A DNA stretch of 64,000 bases, taken from the NCBI GenBank assembly GCA_965116555.1, contig OZ220698.1, forward strand, positions 1,426,001 through 1,490,000. The letters run 5' to 3'. The notes under the pieces were generated by a model. That model searched no databases. It was not told where the DNA came from and saw nothing but the letters and a program-made list of their open reading frames with translations. A program made the translations under genes and the position numbers. Source of the DNA: DAOUJH01 sp965116555. Lineage in GTDB: Bacteria > Chloroflexota > Dehalococcoidia > Lucifugimonadales > QGNO01. Below are positions 1-8,412 of this stretch, piece after piece (the first letter of the stretch is position 1; each line of letters starts with the position of its first letter).

Positions 1-677
1 GCGGCGGTAATCACACCCTCTGGTGTGCCTCCTATGCCCATCAGCACATCCACGTCGCTTTCCCACATGGCGGCGTGGATGCCTGCCGCTATATCTCCAT
101 CGGAGATCAGCTTTATGCGAGCGCCGGCGCTTCTGATGTCGTCTATGAGCTGCTCGTGTCTGGGCCTGTCCAGCACTATCACTGTAAGCTCACCTATCCT
201 TCTACCCTTGGCTTTGGCGATGTTCGTGAGATTTGTCTCCACAGAGGCGTTGATGTCAATCACGTCCTTGGCTTCTTTGCCCACCGCTATCTTATTCATG
301 TAGACCACTTCCTGGGGGCAGTTCATGGTGCCGCGCTCCGAGAGGGCAATTACAGCTATGGCTCCGGGCAGCCCCTTGGATAGCAAAGTAGTGCCGTCAA
401 TGGGGTCGACGGCTATGTCCATCCCCGGCCCTACCCCATCTCCAATCACCTCGCCGTTGTACAGCATGGGCGCCTCGTCCTTTTCTCCCTCACCTATGAC
501 CACCACACCGTCCATGGACATGGAGCCCAGGGTAAAGCGCATGGCATCCACCGCTGCCTGGTCCACCAGCTCCTTGTCGCCCATGCCCATGTGCTGCGCC
601 GCCGCAATAGCCGCCGCCTCTGTAACTCGCACCATGTTCATCGCGAAGTTACGGTCAATGGCTTCTCTACTGTTCAT
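1..677 (-). CDS. glpX: Fructose-1,6-bisphosphatase class II (GlpX), 3' end outside window
   Basis: Reading the minus strand from the ATG at 677 gives an open frame to the window edge (about 225 residues, no stop), beginning MNSREAIDRNFAMNMVRVTE. Class II FBPase marks are visible: GEGEKDEAP about residues 63-71 and the metal and substrate loop DPIDGTT about 91-97. Later come HEQLIDDIRSAGARIKLISD and the GIGGTPEGV segment at the edge. The enzyme hydrolyses fructose-1,6-bisphosphate in gluconeogenesis. It diverges from a class I aldolase at 843, which makes the neighbouring reaction, so the pair forms a gluconeogenic locus. Truncation is only by the window; the family is normally about 320 aa. 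Confidence 0.93.
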   Translation of the reverse strand, partial: MNSREAIDRNFAMNMVRVTEAAAIAAAQHMGMGDKELVDQAAVDAMRFTLGSMSMDGVVVIGEGEKDEAPMLYNGEVIGDGVGPGMDIAVDPIDGTTLLSKGLPGAIAVIALSERGTMNCPQEVVYMNKIAVGKEAKDVIDINASVETNLTNIAKAKGRRIGELTVIVLDRPRHEQLIDDIRSAGARIKLISDGDIAAGIHAAMWESDVDVLMGIGGTPEGVITA

Positions 678-733
678 TGTGAGGCCTCCCCTTGAATCGG
701 GTGATTCAACGGGAGTATATCAGCATACGGAGG

Positions 734-762
734 TTGTTTTCCGCCTCTTACATCGTGATAAA
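734..762 (+). promoter_or_regulatory. Possible promoter of the aldolase gene
   Basis: TTGTTT (734-739) and GATAAA (757-762) are separated by 17 bp, about 80 bp before the aldolase ATG, in the divergent spacer with glpX. The match is moderate only. Confidence 0.35.
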
Positions 763-842
763 CTCATCATGGACAAAGGCTCAATCTGCGCCTATCTTGG
801 GGAATAGGCGTCCCAATGAACTTGAGAACACAAGGAGGCAAG

Positions 843-1877
843 ATGAACACGCAGGAACTACAGGCCATAGCCCAGGCAATTGTGGTCAAGAGCAAAGGTA
901 TACTTGCCGCTGATGAGAGCGATTCTACGATAGCGCGCAGGCTGCAGAGCGTAAACGTGGAGTCCACGGAAGACAACCGCCGCGCCTGGCGGCAGCTTCT
1001 TGTCACCGCCAAAGGCAGCGGCGATTACATCAGCGGAGTTATCCTATTCGATGAGACGATCCGGCAGAGCGCGGACACCGGTGAAAGGTTTGTAGACATC
1101 CTCAACAGTGAAGGCGTTGTGCCCGGCATCAAAGTGGACAAGGGAGCAAGACCCCTGGCCGGCTCCCCTGACGAAACGATAACAGAGGGACTGGACGGCC
1201 TACGTGAACGTCTCAACGAGTACCGTGAGCTGGGCGCAAAGTTCACCAAGTGGCGCGCCGTGATCACCATCGGCGATAACATACCGTCCTCGTACTGCAT
1301 CGATGTCAACGCGCATGCCCTGGGACGCTTCGCCGCGCTTTCCCAGGAGGCGGGCCTCGTTCCCATCGTTGAGCCGGAGGTGCTCATGGACGGCGACCAC
1401 GACATAGATCGCTGCTTTGACGTCACCGAGTCCACCTTGCAGCGAGTATTCGAGGAGCTGCACAGGCAGCGCGTTTCTCTGGAAGGCATGCTGCTCAAGC
1501 CCAACATGGTCCTGTCGGGGACGAAAGCTCCCAACAGGGCGGGGCCGGAACAGGTGGCGGAGGCCACCATAAGCTGCTTCAAGCGCACCATACCCGCATC
1601 CATGCCGGGCATCGTCTTCCTTTCAGGCGGGCAAAGCGATGATGAGGCGACGGTAAACTTGAACGCCATAAACCAGCGTGTCGACTCTACTACGCCGTGG
1701 CAGCTCAGCTTCTCATACGGCAGGGGTCTCCAGGCGACTCCCCTCAAGGCATGGAGCGGCGACCCGGCCAAGGTGCCGCAGGCGCAGGAGGCCTACCTGC
1801 ACCGCGCCCGTGTGACCAGCGCCGCCCGCGACGGTCTCTACACTCCCGATATGGAGAAGGAGTCGGTCGGCGTCTAG
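843..1877 (+). CDS. fba: Fructose-bisphosphate aldolase class I
   Basis: 344 aa. A perfect AAGGAGG lies at 833-839, so ATG 843 is chosen over an ATG at 816. Family motifs: GILAADES near residue 19, FTKWRAV near 132 and LLKPNMV near 218, where the Lys forms the Schiff base with dihydroxyacetone phosphate; LSGGQSD near 262 and WQLSFSYGRGLQ near 287 complete the class I barrel. It condenses or cleaves fructose-1,6-bisphosphate in the cytoplasm. Divergent from glpX. Length and motifs match the eukaryote-like class I family with no visible defect. Confidence 0.95.
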   Translation: MNTQELQAIAQAIVVKSKGILAADESDSTIARRLQSVNVESTEDNRRAWRQLLVTAKGSGDYISGVILFDETIRQSADTGERFVDILNSEGVVPGIKVDKGARPLAGSPDETITEGLDGLRERLNEYRELGAKFTKWRAVITIGDNIPSSYCIDVNAHALGRFAALSQEAGLVPIVEPEVLMDGDHDIDRCFDVTESTLQRVFEELHRQRVSLEGMLLKPNMVLSGTKAPNRAGPEQVAEATISCFKRTIPASMPGIVFLSGGQSDDEATVNLNAINQRVDSTTPWQLSFSYGRGLQATPLKAWSGDPAKVPQAQEAYLHRARVTSAARDGLYTPDMEKESVGV

Positions 1878-1948
1878 TGACTGCGTAGTTTCGAAGCGCG
1901 CCGTCAGGCTGTGCCTTTATCCGCCTGTGGTGTTATCATTTCAACACT

Positions 1949-2563
1949 GTGGCTTTCAAATTGCTCATCGCAACCAACAACAGCGGAAAGGTGGAGGAAT
2001 ACCGCCGTCTGCTTGGCTGCCTGCCCGTCGAGATGACCACCCCTTCGTTGGAAGGAGTGGCAGAAGAACCGGAGGAGTCGGGGAATACTTTCGAAGAGAA
2101 CGCTCTCATCAAGGCGCGCTTCTACTCGGAAGCAACGGGGCTGCCCGCCCTGGCCGACGACTCCGGCATAGAAGTGGATGCGTTGAACGGCGAACCGGGG
2201 GTGCTAAGCGCCCGTTACGGCGGTTTGAAAGGCAACGACGACGACCGCAACAAGCTGCTTCTATCCAATCTGAGCGGCGTTCCCTGGGAAAAGCGCACCG
2301 CCCGTTTCGTCTGCGTGGTAGCTACGGTTTGGCCCGGCACAGGGGAGGAGACCTTCCAAGGCACATGCCATGGATATGTTGCCTTTGAGCCCAGCGGACA
2401 AAAGGGGTTTGGATATGACCCCCTGTTCTACTACCCCAATTTTGGCAAGACCTTTGGCCAGACCGACGCGGATGCTAAAGATAGCGTGAGCCACAGAGGC
2501 ATCGCCGCCCGCAAAGCGGTGCAGAGACTAGAAGATGTCATAGGCGCGGGGTCGCCAAGCTAG
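1949..2563 (+). CDS. rdgB: dITP/XTP pyrophosphatase (RdgB/HAM1 family)
   Basis: 204 aa starting at GTG 1949 (MAFKLLIATNNSGKVEEYRR). Family motifs: ATNNSGK for phosphate binding, TFEENALIKA, ALADDSGIEVDALNGEPG with the catalytic Asp pair, and FGYDPLFYYP near the C-terminus. It hydrolyses non-canonical purine NTPs to monophosphates, cleaning the nucleotide pool. No Shine-Dalgarno is visible before the GTG, but TATCAT at 1933-1938 could place transcription start within a few bases of the codon, suggesting a leaderless mRNA (inference). The stop is 3 bp before moaA. Confidence 0.93.
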   Translation: MAFKLLIATNNSGKVEEYRRLLGCLPVEMTTPSLEGVAEEPEESGNTFEENALIKARFYSEATGLPALADDSGIEVDALNGEPGVLSARYGGLKGNDDDRNKLLLSNLSGVPWEKRTARFVCVVATVWPGTGEETFQGTCHGYVAFEPSGQKGFGYDPLFYYPNFGKTFGQTDADAKDSVSHRGIAARKAVQRLEDVIGAGSPS

Positions 2564-2566
2564 CAA

Positions 2567-3598
2567 ATGGACCATTCCCAGGCAAAGAAAACGATACGAG
2601 ACCTGTTCGGCAGACAGCTGGCCGATCTCCGTGTCTCGGTCACGGATAGGTGCAACTTCCGTTGCACCTACTGCATGCCTGCCGAAATCTACGGAGAGCG
2701 ATATCAGTTCCTTCCCAGGGAGCAAGTCCTCAGCTATGAGGAGATAGCGCGGCTGGTGAAGATTTTCGTCGGTTTGGGAGTATCGCGTGTGCGCCTAACG
2801 GGTGGAGAGCCGCTTCTCAGGCAAGACTTGGAGACGCTTGTGGCCATGCTTGCCGGTATGGAGGGCGTGGACGACCTTTCGCTGACCACTAACGGTTATC
2901 TGCTGGACAATCAGGCGCAGCCACTTAAGGATGCGGGCCTTAAACGGCTCACCATTAGCTTGGACACCCTGGATGACGCCGTATTCCGCCAGATGAACGG
3001 CCGCGGCTTCGGCACGGAGCGAGTCCTGGATGGCATCCGCGCCGCTGAAGAGGCTGATTTCCGCAACATCAAGATAAATGCGGTGGTCAAGAAAGGCGTC
3101 AACGATCATACGGTGGTTGACCTGGCTCGCTACTTCAAGGATAGGGGTCACACTGTCCGTTTCATCGAATACATGGACGTGGGCAACCGGAACGGATGGC
3201 AGATGGAACACGTCGTCCCTTCAAAGGAACTCATACACAGGCTCAATGAAGAGATGTCCTTAGCGCCCGTGGGAAAGGCCTTCTTGGGAGAGGTGGCAGA
3301 CAAATATCGCTACCTGGACGGTCAGGGCGAAGTCGGCGTTATCTCGTCGGTCACGGAGCCGTTCTGTGGCGACTGCACACGGGCAAGGATTTCCGCTGAC
3401 GGCAAGATATACACCTGTCTGTTCGCCAGTGAAGGCCATGACGTGAAGACCCCCTTGAGAAACGGCGCCAGCGATGAGGACATTGAAGCCATTATCAGCG
3501 GCGTTTGGCAGGTACGCACGGATAGATATTCAGAGGAGCGTACCGCACTTTCCGGCCTCCGCACCGACAAGGTGGAGATGTATCACATAGGCGGGTAG
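2567..3598 (+). CDS. moaA: GTP 3',8-cyclase MoaA (radical SAM)
   Basis: 343 aa. The radical SAM cluster motif CNFRCTYC lies near residue 28, RLTGGEPLLR near 78, and the C-terminal second cluster in CGDCTRARISADGKIYTCLF. The protein ends in the GG dipeptide (MYHIGG) typical of active MoaA, which rearranges GTP to 3',8-cyclo-GTP for molybdopterin. The start codon follows the rdgB stop by 3 bp, so the genes are likely cotranscribed. The next gene carries the partner enzyme MoaC, giving both enzymes of the first cofactor step side by side. Confidence 0.96.
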   Translation: MDHSQAKKTIRDLFGRQLADLRVSVTDRCNFRCTYCMPAEIYGERYQFLPREQVLSYEEIARLVKIFVGLGVSRVRLTGGEPLLRQDLETLVAMLAGMEGVDDLSLTTNGYLLDNQAQPLKDAGLKRLTISLDTLDDAVFRQMNGRGFGTERVLDGIRAAEEADFRNIKINAVVKKGVNDHTVVDLARYFKDRGHTVRFIEYMDVGNRNGWQMEHVVPSKELIHRLNEEMSLAPVGKAFLGEVADKYRYLDGQGEVGVISSVTEPFCGDCTRARISADGKIYTCLFASEGHDVKTPLRNGASDEDIEAIISGVWQVRTDRYSEERTALSGLRTDKVEMYHIGG

Positions 3599-3611
3599 GA
3601 CTATTGCAGAC

Positions 3612-4493
3612 ATGATTACCATCTACACGGACGGCTCCTGTTTGGGCAACCCTGGGCCCGGCGGCTGGGCTGCCGTCATTTACGAAAACGGCGCCAAGCG
3701 TTCTTTGTCCGGCAAAGAGGACAACACCACCAACAACAGGATGGAGATACTGGCCGCAATCAAGGGCCTGCAAGCCGTCTCCGCCGGCTCAGAGGTCACG
3801 GTGTTCAGCGACAGCCAGTACGTGGTCAACACCATGACCAGAGGTTGGAAGAGAAACGCCAACCAGGACCTCTGGGCCTCGCTTGATGCCGTTGCCGGGC
3901 AGCGAAAGGTCACCTGGAAGTGGACGCGTGGCCACGCAGGCAACCCGGGCAATGAAGAAGCCAACGCCCTGGCTTTGCAGCAGGCAAACTCCTTCCTCAA
4001 GGGCAACCCCACCCTTACGCACCTTGACTCGCAGGGCAACGCTCAAATGGTGGACGTGAGCGGCAAAGATGCCACGGTGCGAGATGCCGTGGCTGAGGGC
4101 CTTGTCCACATGAAGCCGTCAACCTTGCGTCTGATCAAGGAGGGCGGCATAGACAAGGGCGATGTACTGGCCGTGGCTCGTGTCGCAGGGATCATGGCTG
4201 CCAAACGGACGTGCGACCTCATTCCCATGTGTCACCCCGTGCCGCTGGACCGGGTAGCCATAGAGTTCGATTTGGATGTCGGTGCGGGCGCTATTCGCAT
4301 CACAGCCTCCGCTCGCACCACCGCCAAGACGGGCGTCGAAATGGAAGCCCTGACCGCCGTCAATATCGCGGCGCTGACCGTATACGACATGGCAAAAGCC
4401 GTTGATAGGGCGATGAAGATCAGCGAAGTAAGGCTGGTGAGCAAGAGCGGCGGCAGAAGCGGCGACTACTATTTAGACCCTACTCAGAACTAG
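3612..4493 (+). CDS. moaC: Fusion protein: ribonuclease HI (N-term) - cyclic pyranopterin monophosphate synthase MoaC (C-term)
   Basis: One frame of 293 aa holds two enzymes. Residues 1 to about 130 are RNase HI: YTDGSCLGNPGPGGWA with the first Asp, NNRMEILAAI with the Glu, FSDSQYVV with the second Asp, and GHAGNPGNEEANALA. At the position of the usual fourth acidic residue (xDELA in relatives) there is Asn. Residues about 137-290 are MoaC: LTHLDSQGNAQMVDVSGK, AGIMAAKRTCDLIPMCHPVP, GVEMEALTAVNIAALTVYDM and VSKSGGRSGDY, all expected active-site segments. MoaC converts the MoaA product to cPMP, so the fusion sits correctly beside moaA. No stop or start signal separates the halves. The biological reason for joining RNase HI to MoaC is not apparent. 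Confidence 0.93.
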   Translation: MITIYTDGSCLGNPGPGGWAAVIYENGAKRSLSGKEDNTTNNRMEILAAIKGLQAVSAGSEVTVFSDSQYVVNTMTRGWKRNANQDLWASLDAVAGQRKVTWKWTRGHAGNPGNEEANALALQQANSFLKGNPTLTHLDSQGNAQMVDVSGKDATVRDAVAEGLVHMKPSTLRLIKEGGIDKGDVLAVARVAGIMAAKRTCDLIPMCHPVPLDRVAIEFDLDVGAGAIRITASARTTAKTGVEMEALTAVNIAALTVYDMAKAVDRAMKISEVRLVSKSGGRSGDYYLDPTQN

Positions 4494-4515
4494 GCAGCGC
4501 GCGGAAAAAGGCAAA

Positions 4516-4536
4516 GCACAACCGTACGAGTTGTGC
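4516..4536. terminator. Bidirectional terminator hairpin
   Basis: GCACAAC (4516-4522) and GTTGTGC (4530-4536) form a 7-bp stem with a 7-nt loop between the convergent moaC fusion and coiled-coil gene. The A5 run at 4505-4509 becomes a T tract for minus-strand transcripts. Confidence 0.55.
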
Positions 4537-4567
4537 CTCGCTAAACAAAGCCTAGTTTGAAATGAAG

Positions 4568-4996
4568 CTATCCGGAAACTTTTTGCTGGGCCTCTAGCAC
4601 CCCGATGCCGTTGCGGACGGTGCTCAGCAGCCCTGCCACTTTCTCTTCCAGCCTGTACAGCTGTTCATGAGCGTACTGATCAGCGGAGTCGCGCCGGGAA
4701 GCGGCTTCGCTCTCAGCCATTTCCAACATGCGCTGCGCCTTCATCTCGGCCTCTTCGCGTATCTTCTGCGCCTCTTTTTGGGCCTCTTTCACCAGCTGTG
4801 TATCATCCACGCGACTGCGGAATTCGTTCTCCGCCGAAGCTCTGATGCGCCGGGCCTCGCCAAGCGACTGGTTGAGTAGATCTTCGCGCTTTCTGATCAC
4901 TTCATCGGCTTCAGCAATGCCCTGCGGCACGGCGACTCTCAACTGGTCTACAAGCTCCAGGAGTATTTCCGAGTCAATAAGCAGTTTCCTGCTCAT
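4568..4996 (-). CDS. Coiled-coil protein, DivIVA/ATP-synthase-b-like
   Basis: 142 aa, almost entirely charged helix: EADEVIRKREDLLNQSLGEA, then heptad-rich VKEAQKEAQKIREEAEMKAQ and a C-terminal helix EEKVAGLLSTVRNGIGVLEA. No signal peptide or membrane segment. It follows coaD by 88 bp on the same strand and so ends a putative rsmD-coaD operon. The composition resembles DivIVA-type or F-ATPase b-type stalks, but no diagnostic motif is present, so no function is assigned. Confidence 0.7.
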   Translation of the reverse strand: MSRKLLIDSEILLELVDQLRVAVPQGIAEADEVIRKREDLLNQSLGEARRIRASAENEFRSRVDDTQLVKEAQKEAQKIREEAEMKAQRMLEMAESEAASRRDSADQYAHEQLYRLEEKVAGLLSTVRNGIGVLEAQQKVSG

Positions 4997-5084
4997 GGGG
5001 ACCCGCTTGCCTGAAGCCGCTAATGATTCTAACTTATCGATAATACCAAAGATATCTATGATGTCCCCCTTTCGAACCGCCGCG

Positions 5085-5570
5085 CTACACGGCTGCGCCT
5101 AGTTTGTTCTTCAGCGCGACGGCAACGTCGTAAGTCACAAGGTCTTCTATGTTTCCACCGAAGCTGGCCACCTCCTTTATCAAGGATGAACTGAGTGACT
5201 GGTATTCCTGGCTGGTATAGAGGAATACCGTATCTATCCCCGGATTGAGCTTGCGGTTCATCATCAGCATGGCTATTTCGTAGTCCAGGTCGGTGACGCT
5301 GCGCAAGCCGCGCACCATGAAGTCCGCTCCTATCTCCCTGGCGAACTCAACCGTCAGGCCGTTGTAACGCGTAACTTCCACGTTGGGCAGGCCGGCAACC
5401 GCTCTTTCGCACAGATCAACGCGCTCAGTCGTTGAAAAGAGCAGGCTCTTGGAAGGAGTATCAAACACCGCCACCACAAGCCTGTCAACAATCGCGGCAG
5501 CTCGCTGCACAATGTCCAGATGTCCCTTGGTGATGGGATCAAAGCTTCCTGCGTAGATTGCTATGGTCAA
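5085..5570 (-). CDS. coaD: Pantetheine-phosphate adenylyltransferase
   Basis: 161 aa with the nucleotidyltransferase motif GSFDPITKGHLD at residues 8-19 (TxGH), FMVRGLRSVTDLDYE near 88, and the C-terminal SSSLIKEVASFGG. It adenylates 4'-phosphopantetheine, the fourth step of coenzyme A synthesis. The start lies 9 bp after the rsmD stop, so the two genes are almost certainly cotranscribed; rsmD-coaD adjacency is common in bacteria. Confidence 0.96.
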   Translation of the reverse strand: MTIAIYAGSFDPITKGHLDIVQRAAAIVDRLVVAVFDTPSKSLLFSTTERVDLCERAVAGLPNVEVTRYNGLTVEFAREIGADFMVRGLRSVTDLDYEIAMLMMNRKLNPGIDTVFLYTSQEYQSLSSSLIKEVASFGGNIEDLVTYDVAVALKNKLGAAV

Positions 5571-5579
5571 CGGGTCTCC

Positions 5580-6116
5580 TTAGTTGTACACGGAGAGCAC
5601 AGTATCCCCGTACCGTCTCTGAAAGCTAAGCTCCAGCGTGTCATATCTCTCGTTTGCATCCGTCCTCTTGCTGTGCTCCAAGACCACCAGGCCTCTTTCT
5701 GCTATCAGCCCCGACCTGGCAACTTTGCTCATTGTTTGTTCCAAGTCAGGAAGATCGTAAGGTGGGTCCAGAAGAACTACTTGATACGGCCCCTTCAAGA
5801 AGTCCAACGCCCGGGCCACCTTTGCCCTATGTATAGTGCCTCGTTCTTCCAGGCCTGCCTTTCTCAGATTTTGCCCAATGGTCCTACACAAACGACCATC
5901 TTGCTCAACAAACTCCGCCGCTTCGGCGCCTCTGCTGAGCGCTTCTATCCCCAGTGCGCCACTTCCGGCGTACAAGTCCAGTACTCTGGCTTCAATCAAC
6001 GCCTCAGATATAACCTGAAATAGCGCTGAGCGTACTCTGTCAGAAGTGGGTCTGAAGTGCGGAGAACGCGGCACATCAAGTTGGATTCCCCGCGCCTCGC
6101 CTCCTGTGATACGCAT
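5580..6116 (-). CDS. rsmD: 16S rRNA (guanine966-N2)-methyltransferase RsmD
   Basis: 178 aa. The N-terminal MRITGGEARGIQL and FRPTSDRVRSALFQV are typical of RsmD. The SAM-binding loop is LDLYAGSGALGIEALSRGA and the catalytic motif LLDPPYDLP lies near residue 117. It methylates G966 in the small ribosomal subunit. First gene of the minus-strand group rsmD-coaD-coiled coil. Confidence 0.94.
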   Translation of the reverse strand: MRITGGEARGIQLDVPRSPHFRPTSDRVRSALFQVISEALIEARVLDLYAGSGALGIEALSRGAEAAEFVEQDGRLCRTIGQNLRKAGLEERGTIHRAKVARALDFLKGPYQVVLLDPPYDLPDLEQTMSKVARSGLIAERGLVVLEHSKRTDANERYDTLELSFQRRYGDTVLSVYN

Positions 6117-6343
6117 GCTTAGCTACTTTCATATCGCCGTTTGAGGCACACAGATATTACAGATTTTTTGTACAAAGGTCAATCTTTTGCCTAGTATTTC
6201 GCCCAAATGCGGGTTCCCATCCCATGCCATCACGGCGAAAAACGGACGAATCCATGTGACGCTGAGTGTGACCCGTTTGCCGGCGGAGATGCCTGCCTAT
6301 GTCCGTATGGCAGCATGTCCGTCCTACACAAGCCATCAAACGC

Positions 6344-6373
6344 TTGACACCCATTTCAGAGCACCACTACAAT
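6344..6373 (+). promoter_or_regulatory. Strong sigma70-type promoter of pyrG
   Basis: Perfect -35 TTGACA (6344-6349), 18-bp spacer, -10 TACAAT (6368-6373), about 165 bp before the pyrG ATG. The spacer 6117-6537 is otherwise non-coding. Confidence 0.7.
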
Positions 6374-6379
6374 CCCCTA

Positions 6380-6537
6380 TGAAATACACCCACAAGCAAG
6401 GGTATGACCTTTAGAAGGCCACTACAGATAGCACTAACTTCCCAGCTTGTGGTGTCTCTTCCTCCCCTTGGACGTGGCCCTGTTTCTTTATACCTGGTCC
6501 ATCTTCCCTTGCCATAGGTTTGGATTGCACTGAGAGT
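6380..6537 (+). promoter_or_regulatory. pyrG mRNA leader with interleaved inverted repeats
   Basis: About 155 nt of untranslated leader follows the promoter. CCACAAGC (6390-6397) pairs with GCTTGTGG (6445-6452), and GGCCAC (6417-6422) can pair with GTGGCC (6474-6479). The arms interleave, so the two stems would form a pseudoknot or exclude each other. Such a layout could act as a switch on CTP synthase expression, but no known riboswitch class was recognised. Confidence 0.4.
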
Positions 6538-8178
6538 ATGACGACGAAATATATTTTTGTGACCGGCGGTGTGGTTAGCTCACTGGGCAAAGGCATCAGC
6601 GTCGCCTCAATAGGTCGTATCCTGAAGAGCCGGGGCATCAACATCTCCGTGATGAAGCTCGACCCCTACCTGAACGTAGACCCAGGCACCATGTCCCCCT
6701 ACCAGCACGGGGAGGTCTTTGTAACCAAGGACGGTTCAGAGACCGATCTTGACCTTGGCCACTACGAGCGATTTATCGACATCGAACTCACCGCTTCCTC
6801 CAATGTGACCGCCGGCCAGATCTACAGTGACGTCATAGCCAAGGAGCGCCGCGGCGACTACTTGGGCGGCACCATTCAAACCGTTCCCCACGTCACCAAC
6901 GAAATCAAAGACCGGATCTTCAGCCTTGCTTCTGAAAGCAAGGCTGACGTGGTGGTGGTGGAAGTAGGCGGGACCGTTGGCGACATAGAAGGGTTGCCCT
7001 TCCTGGAAGCCATCCGCCAGATCCGCAACGATGCCGGTAGAGACAACGTCTACTACATACACCTCACCCTTCTTCCGCATATCCAGGCTACCGGCGAGTT
7101 GAAGACCAAACCAACCCAGCACAGCGTCAAGGAACTTCGCAGCATTGGAATCCAACCCGATGCAATCATAGCTCGCAGCGACCTACCGGTAGCGGACTCC
7201 ATCAAAGACAAGATATCCATCTTCTGCGACGTACCCCGCAACGCAGTCTTTGCCCTGCCCACCGTGGGTAACGTCTATGAAGTCCCCGTTGAGCTTGAGG
7301 ACGCCGGCCTTGGCGATACGCTCTTGAACACCCTACGCCTGGATTACCACAGCCGTGACATGGCCGACTGGCAGTTCCTGATTGATAGAATGAGCCTGGA
7401 GAAGGAGAAGGTGCCCATTGCCGTAGTTGGCAAATATACGGACTTGCCGGATTCTTACATATCGGTGAAGGAAGCCCTTTCCCACGCGGCCCTTGCCCAT
7501 GGCAGAGACGTCGAGATCTCCTGGGTATATTCTGAAGATCTAGAGCATAACGGCCTGGAAGATATACTCGCTGCGTCTAAGGGAATCGTTGTGCCCGGTG
7601 GATTCGGACCCAGGGGAATAGAGGGGATGGTCCAGACCGTGCGCTATGCTAGAGAAAACGGCGTGCCTTACCTGGGACTGTGCTTGGGCATGCAAGTCAT
7701 GGTAGTGGAGTATGCGCGTAACCTGTTGGGATATGAGGACGCCAACTCCACCGAGTTCAACCGGGACACGCGGCACCCCGTCATAGACCTGATGCCGGAG
7801 CAGATGCAAATGAAGGATATGGGCGGCACAATGAGGCTTGGCCTGTACCCCTGTAGGTTGGTGCCGGGAACCCGCGCCGCCAAAGCCTACGTTCATTCCG
7901 AAGTGGAGGAACGCCACCGCCACCGCTACGAGTTCAACAACGCCTACCGCGAGCCCCTGGCAGAGGTTGGTCTGATTGCCAGCGGCCTATCCCCGGATGG
8001 CCTGCTTGTGGAGATAAGCGAGGCTCCTGACCATCCTTTCATGCTGGGCGTGCAATTCCATCCTGAGTTCCTCTCCCGCCCGGAGAGGCCTCACCCTCTG
8101 TTCAGAGACTTCCTTGGCGCAGCCAAAGAGACCATTCGTAAGGGAGACCAGCGTCCACTGCCGCTGACAAGCTCGTAG
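6538..8178 (+). CDS. pyrG: CTP synthase
   Basis: 546 aa from ATG 6538 (MTTKYIFVTGGVVSSLGKGI). The synthetase domain has SSLGKGI and KLDPYLNVDPGTM; the glutaminase domain has GGFGPRG, the nucleophile elbow LGLCLGMQ and the catalytic His-Glu in QFHPEF. It makes CTP from UTP, ATP and glutamine. A TTG at 6520 in the same frame was passed over because the ATG gives the canonical N-terminus. It stands alone with its own promoter and leader, followed by rho 234 bp downstream. Confidence 0.97.
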   Translation: MTTKYIFVTGGVVSSLGKGISVASIGRILKSRGINISVMKLDPYLNVDPGTMSPYQHGEVFVTKDGSETDLDLGHYERFIDIELTASSNVTAGQIYSDVIAKERRGDYLGGTIQTVPHVTNEIKDRIFSLASESKADVVVVEVGGTVGDIEGLPFLEAIRQIRNDAGRDNVYYIHLTLLPHIQATGELKTKPTQHSVKELRSIGIQPDAIIARSDLPVADSIKDKISIFCDVPRNAVFALPTVGNVYEVPVELEDAGLGDTLLNTLRLDYHSRDMADWQFLIDRMSLEKEKVPIAVVGKYTDLPDSYISVKEALSHAALAHGRDVEISWVYSEDLEHNGLEDILAASKGIVVPGGFGPRGIEGMVQTVRYARENGVPYLGLCLGMQVMVVEYARNLLGYEDANSTEFNRDTRHPVIDLMPEQMQMKDMGGTMRLGLYPCRLVPGTRAAKAYVHSEVEERHRHRYEFNNAYREPLAEVGLIASGLSPDGLLVEISEAPDHPFMLGVQFHPEFLSRPERPHPLFRDFLGAAKETIRKGDQRPLPLTSS

Positions 8179-8412
8179 TAGACTACCATTGTGATGTTTG
8201 CTATACTATTCCCTGTTCCACTGCTGGATTCCCCTCACATCCCAAACTTTTGGGCATCCACCCCACTTTCTAAAAACAGCGGAAAGAGTGCATACCAGGC
8301 CCTAACACATCGTAGAAATACAGTAGCAAAGATTACTTTTAGCTTACATTTACAAAGGCCAGGTTCCAGCTAGACCCAACACTTATTATCCACTCACTGA
8401 GGTGACACTTCT

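Noticed and set aside
25..807. Plus-strand ORFs at the left edge
   Set aside because: They are the complement of glpX, which reads cleanly on the minus strand to the window edge.
8191..8373. 60-aa ORF between pyrG and rho
   Set aside because: No ribosome site, no recognisable sequence, and it sits in the expected rho leader.
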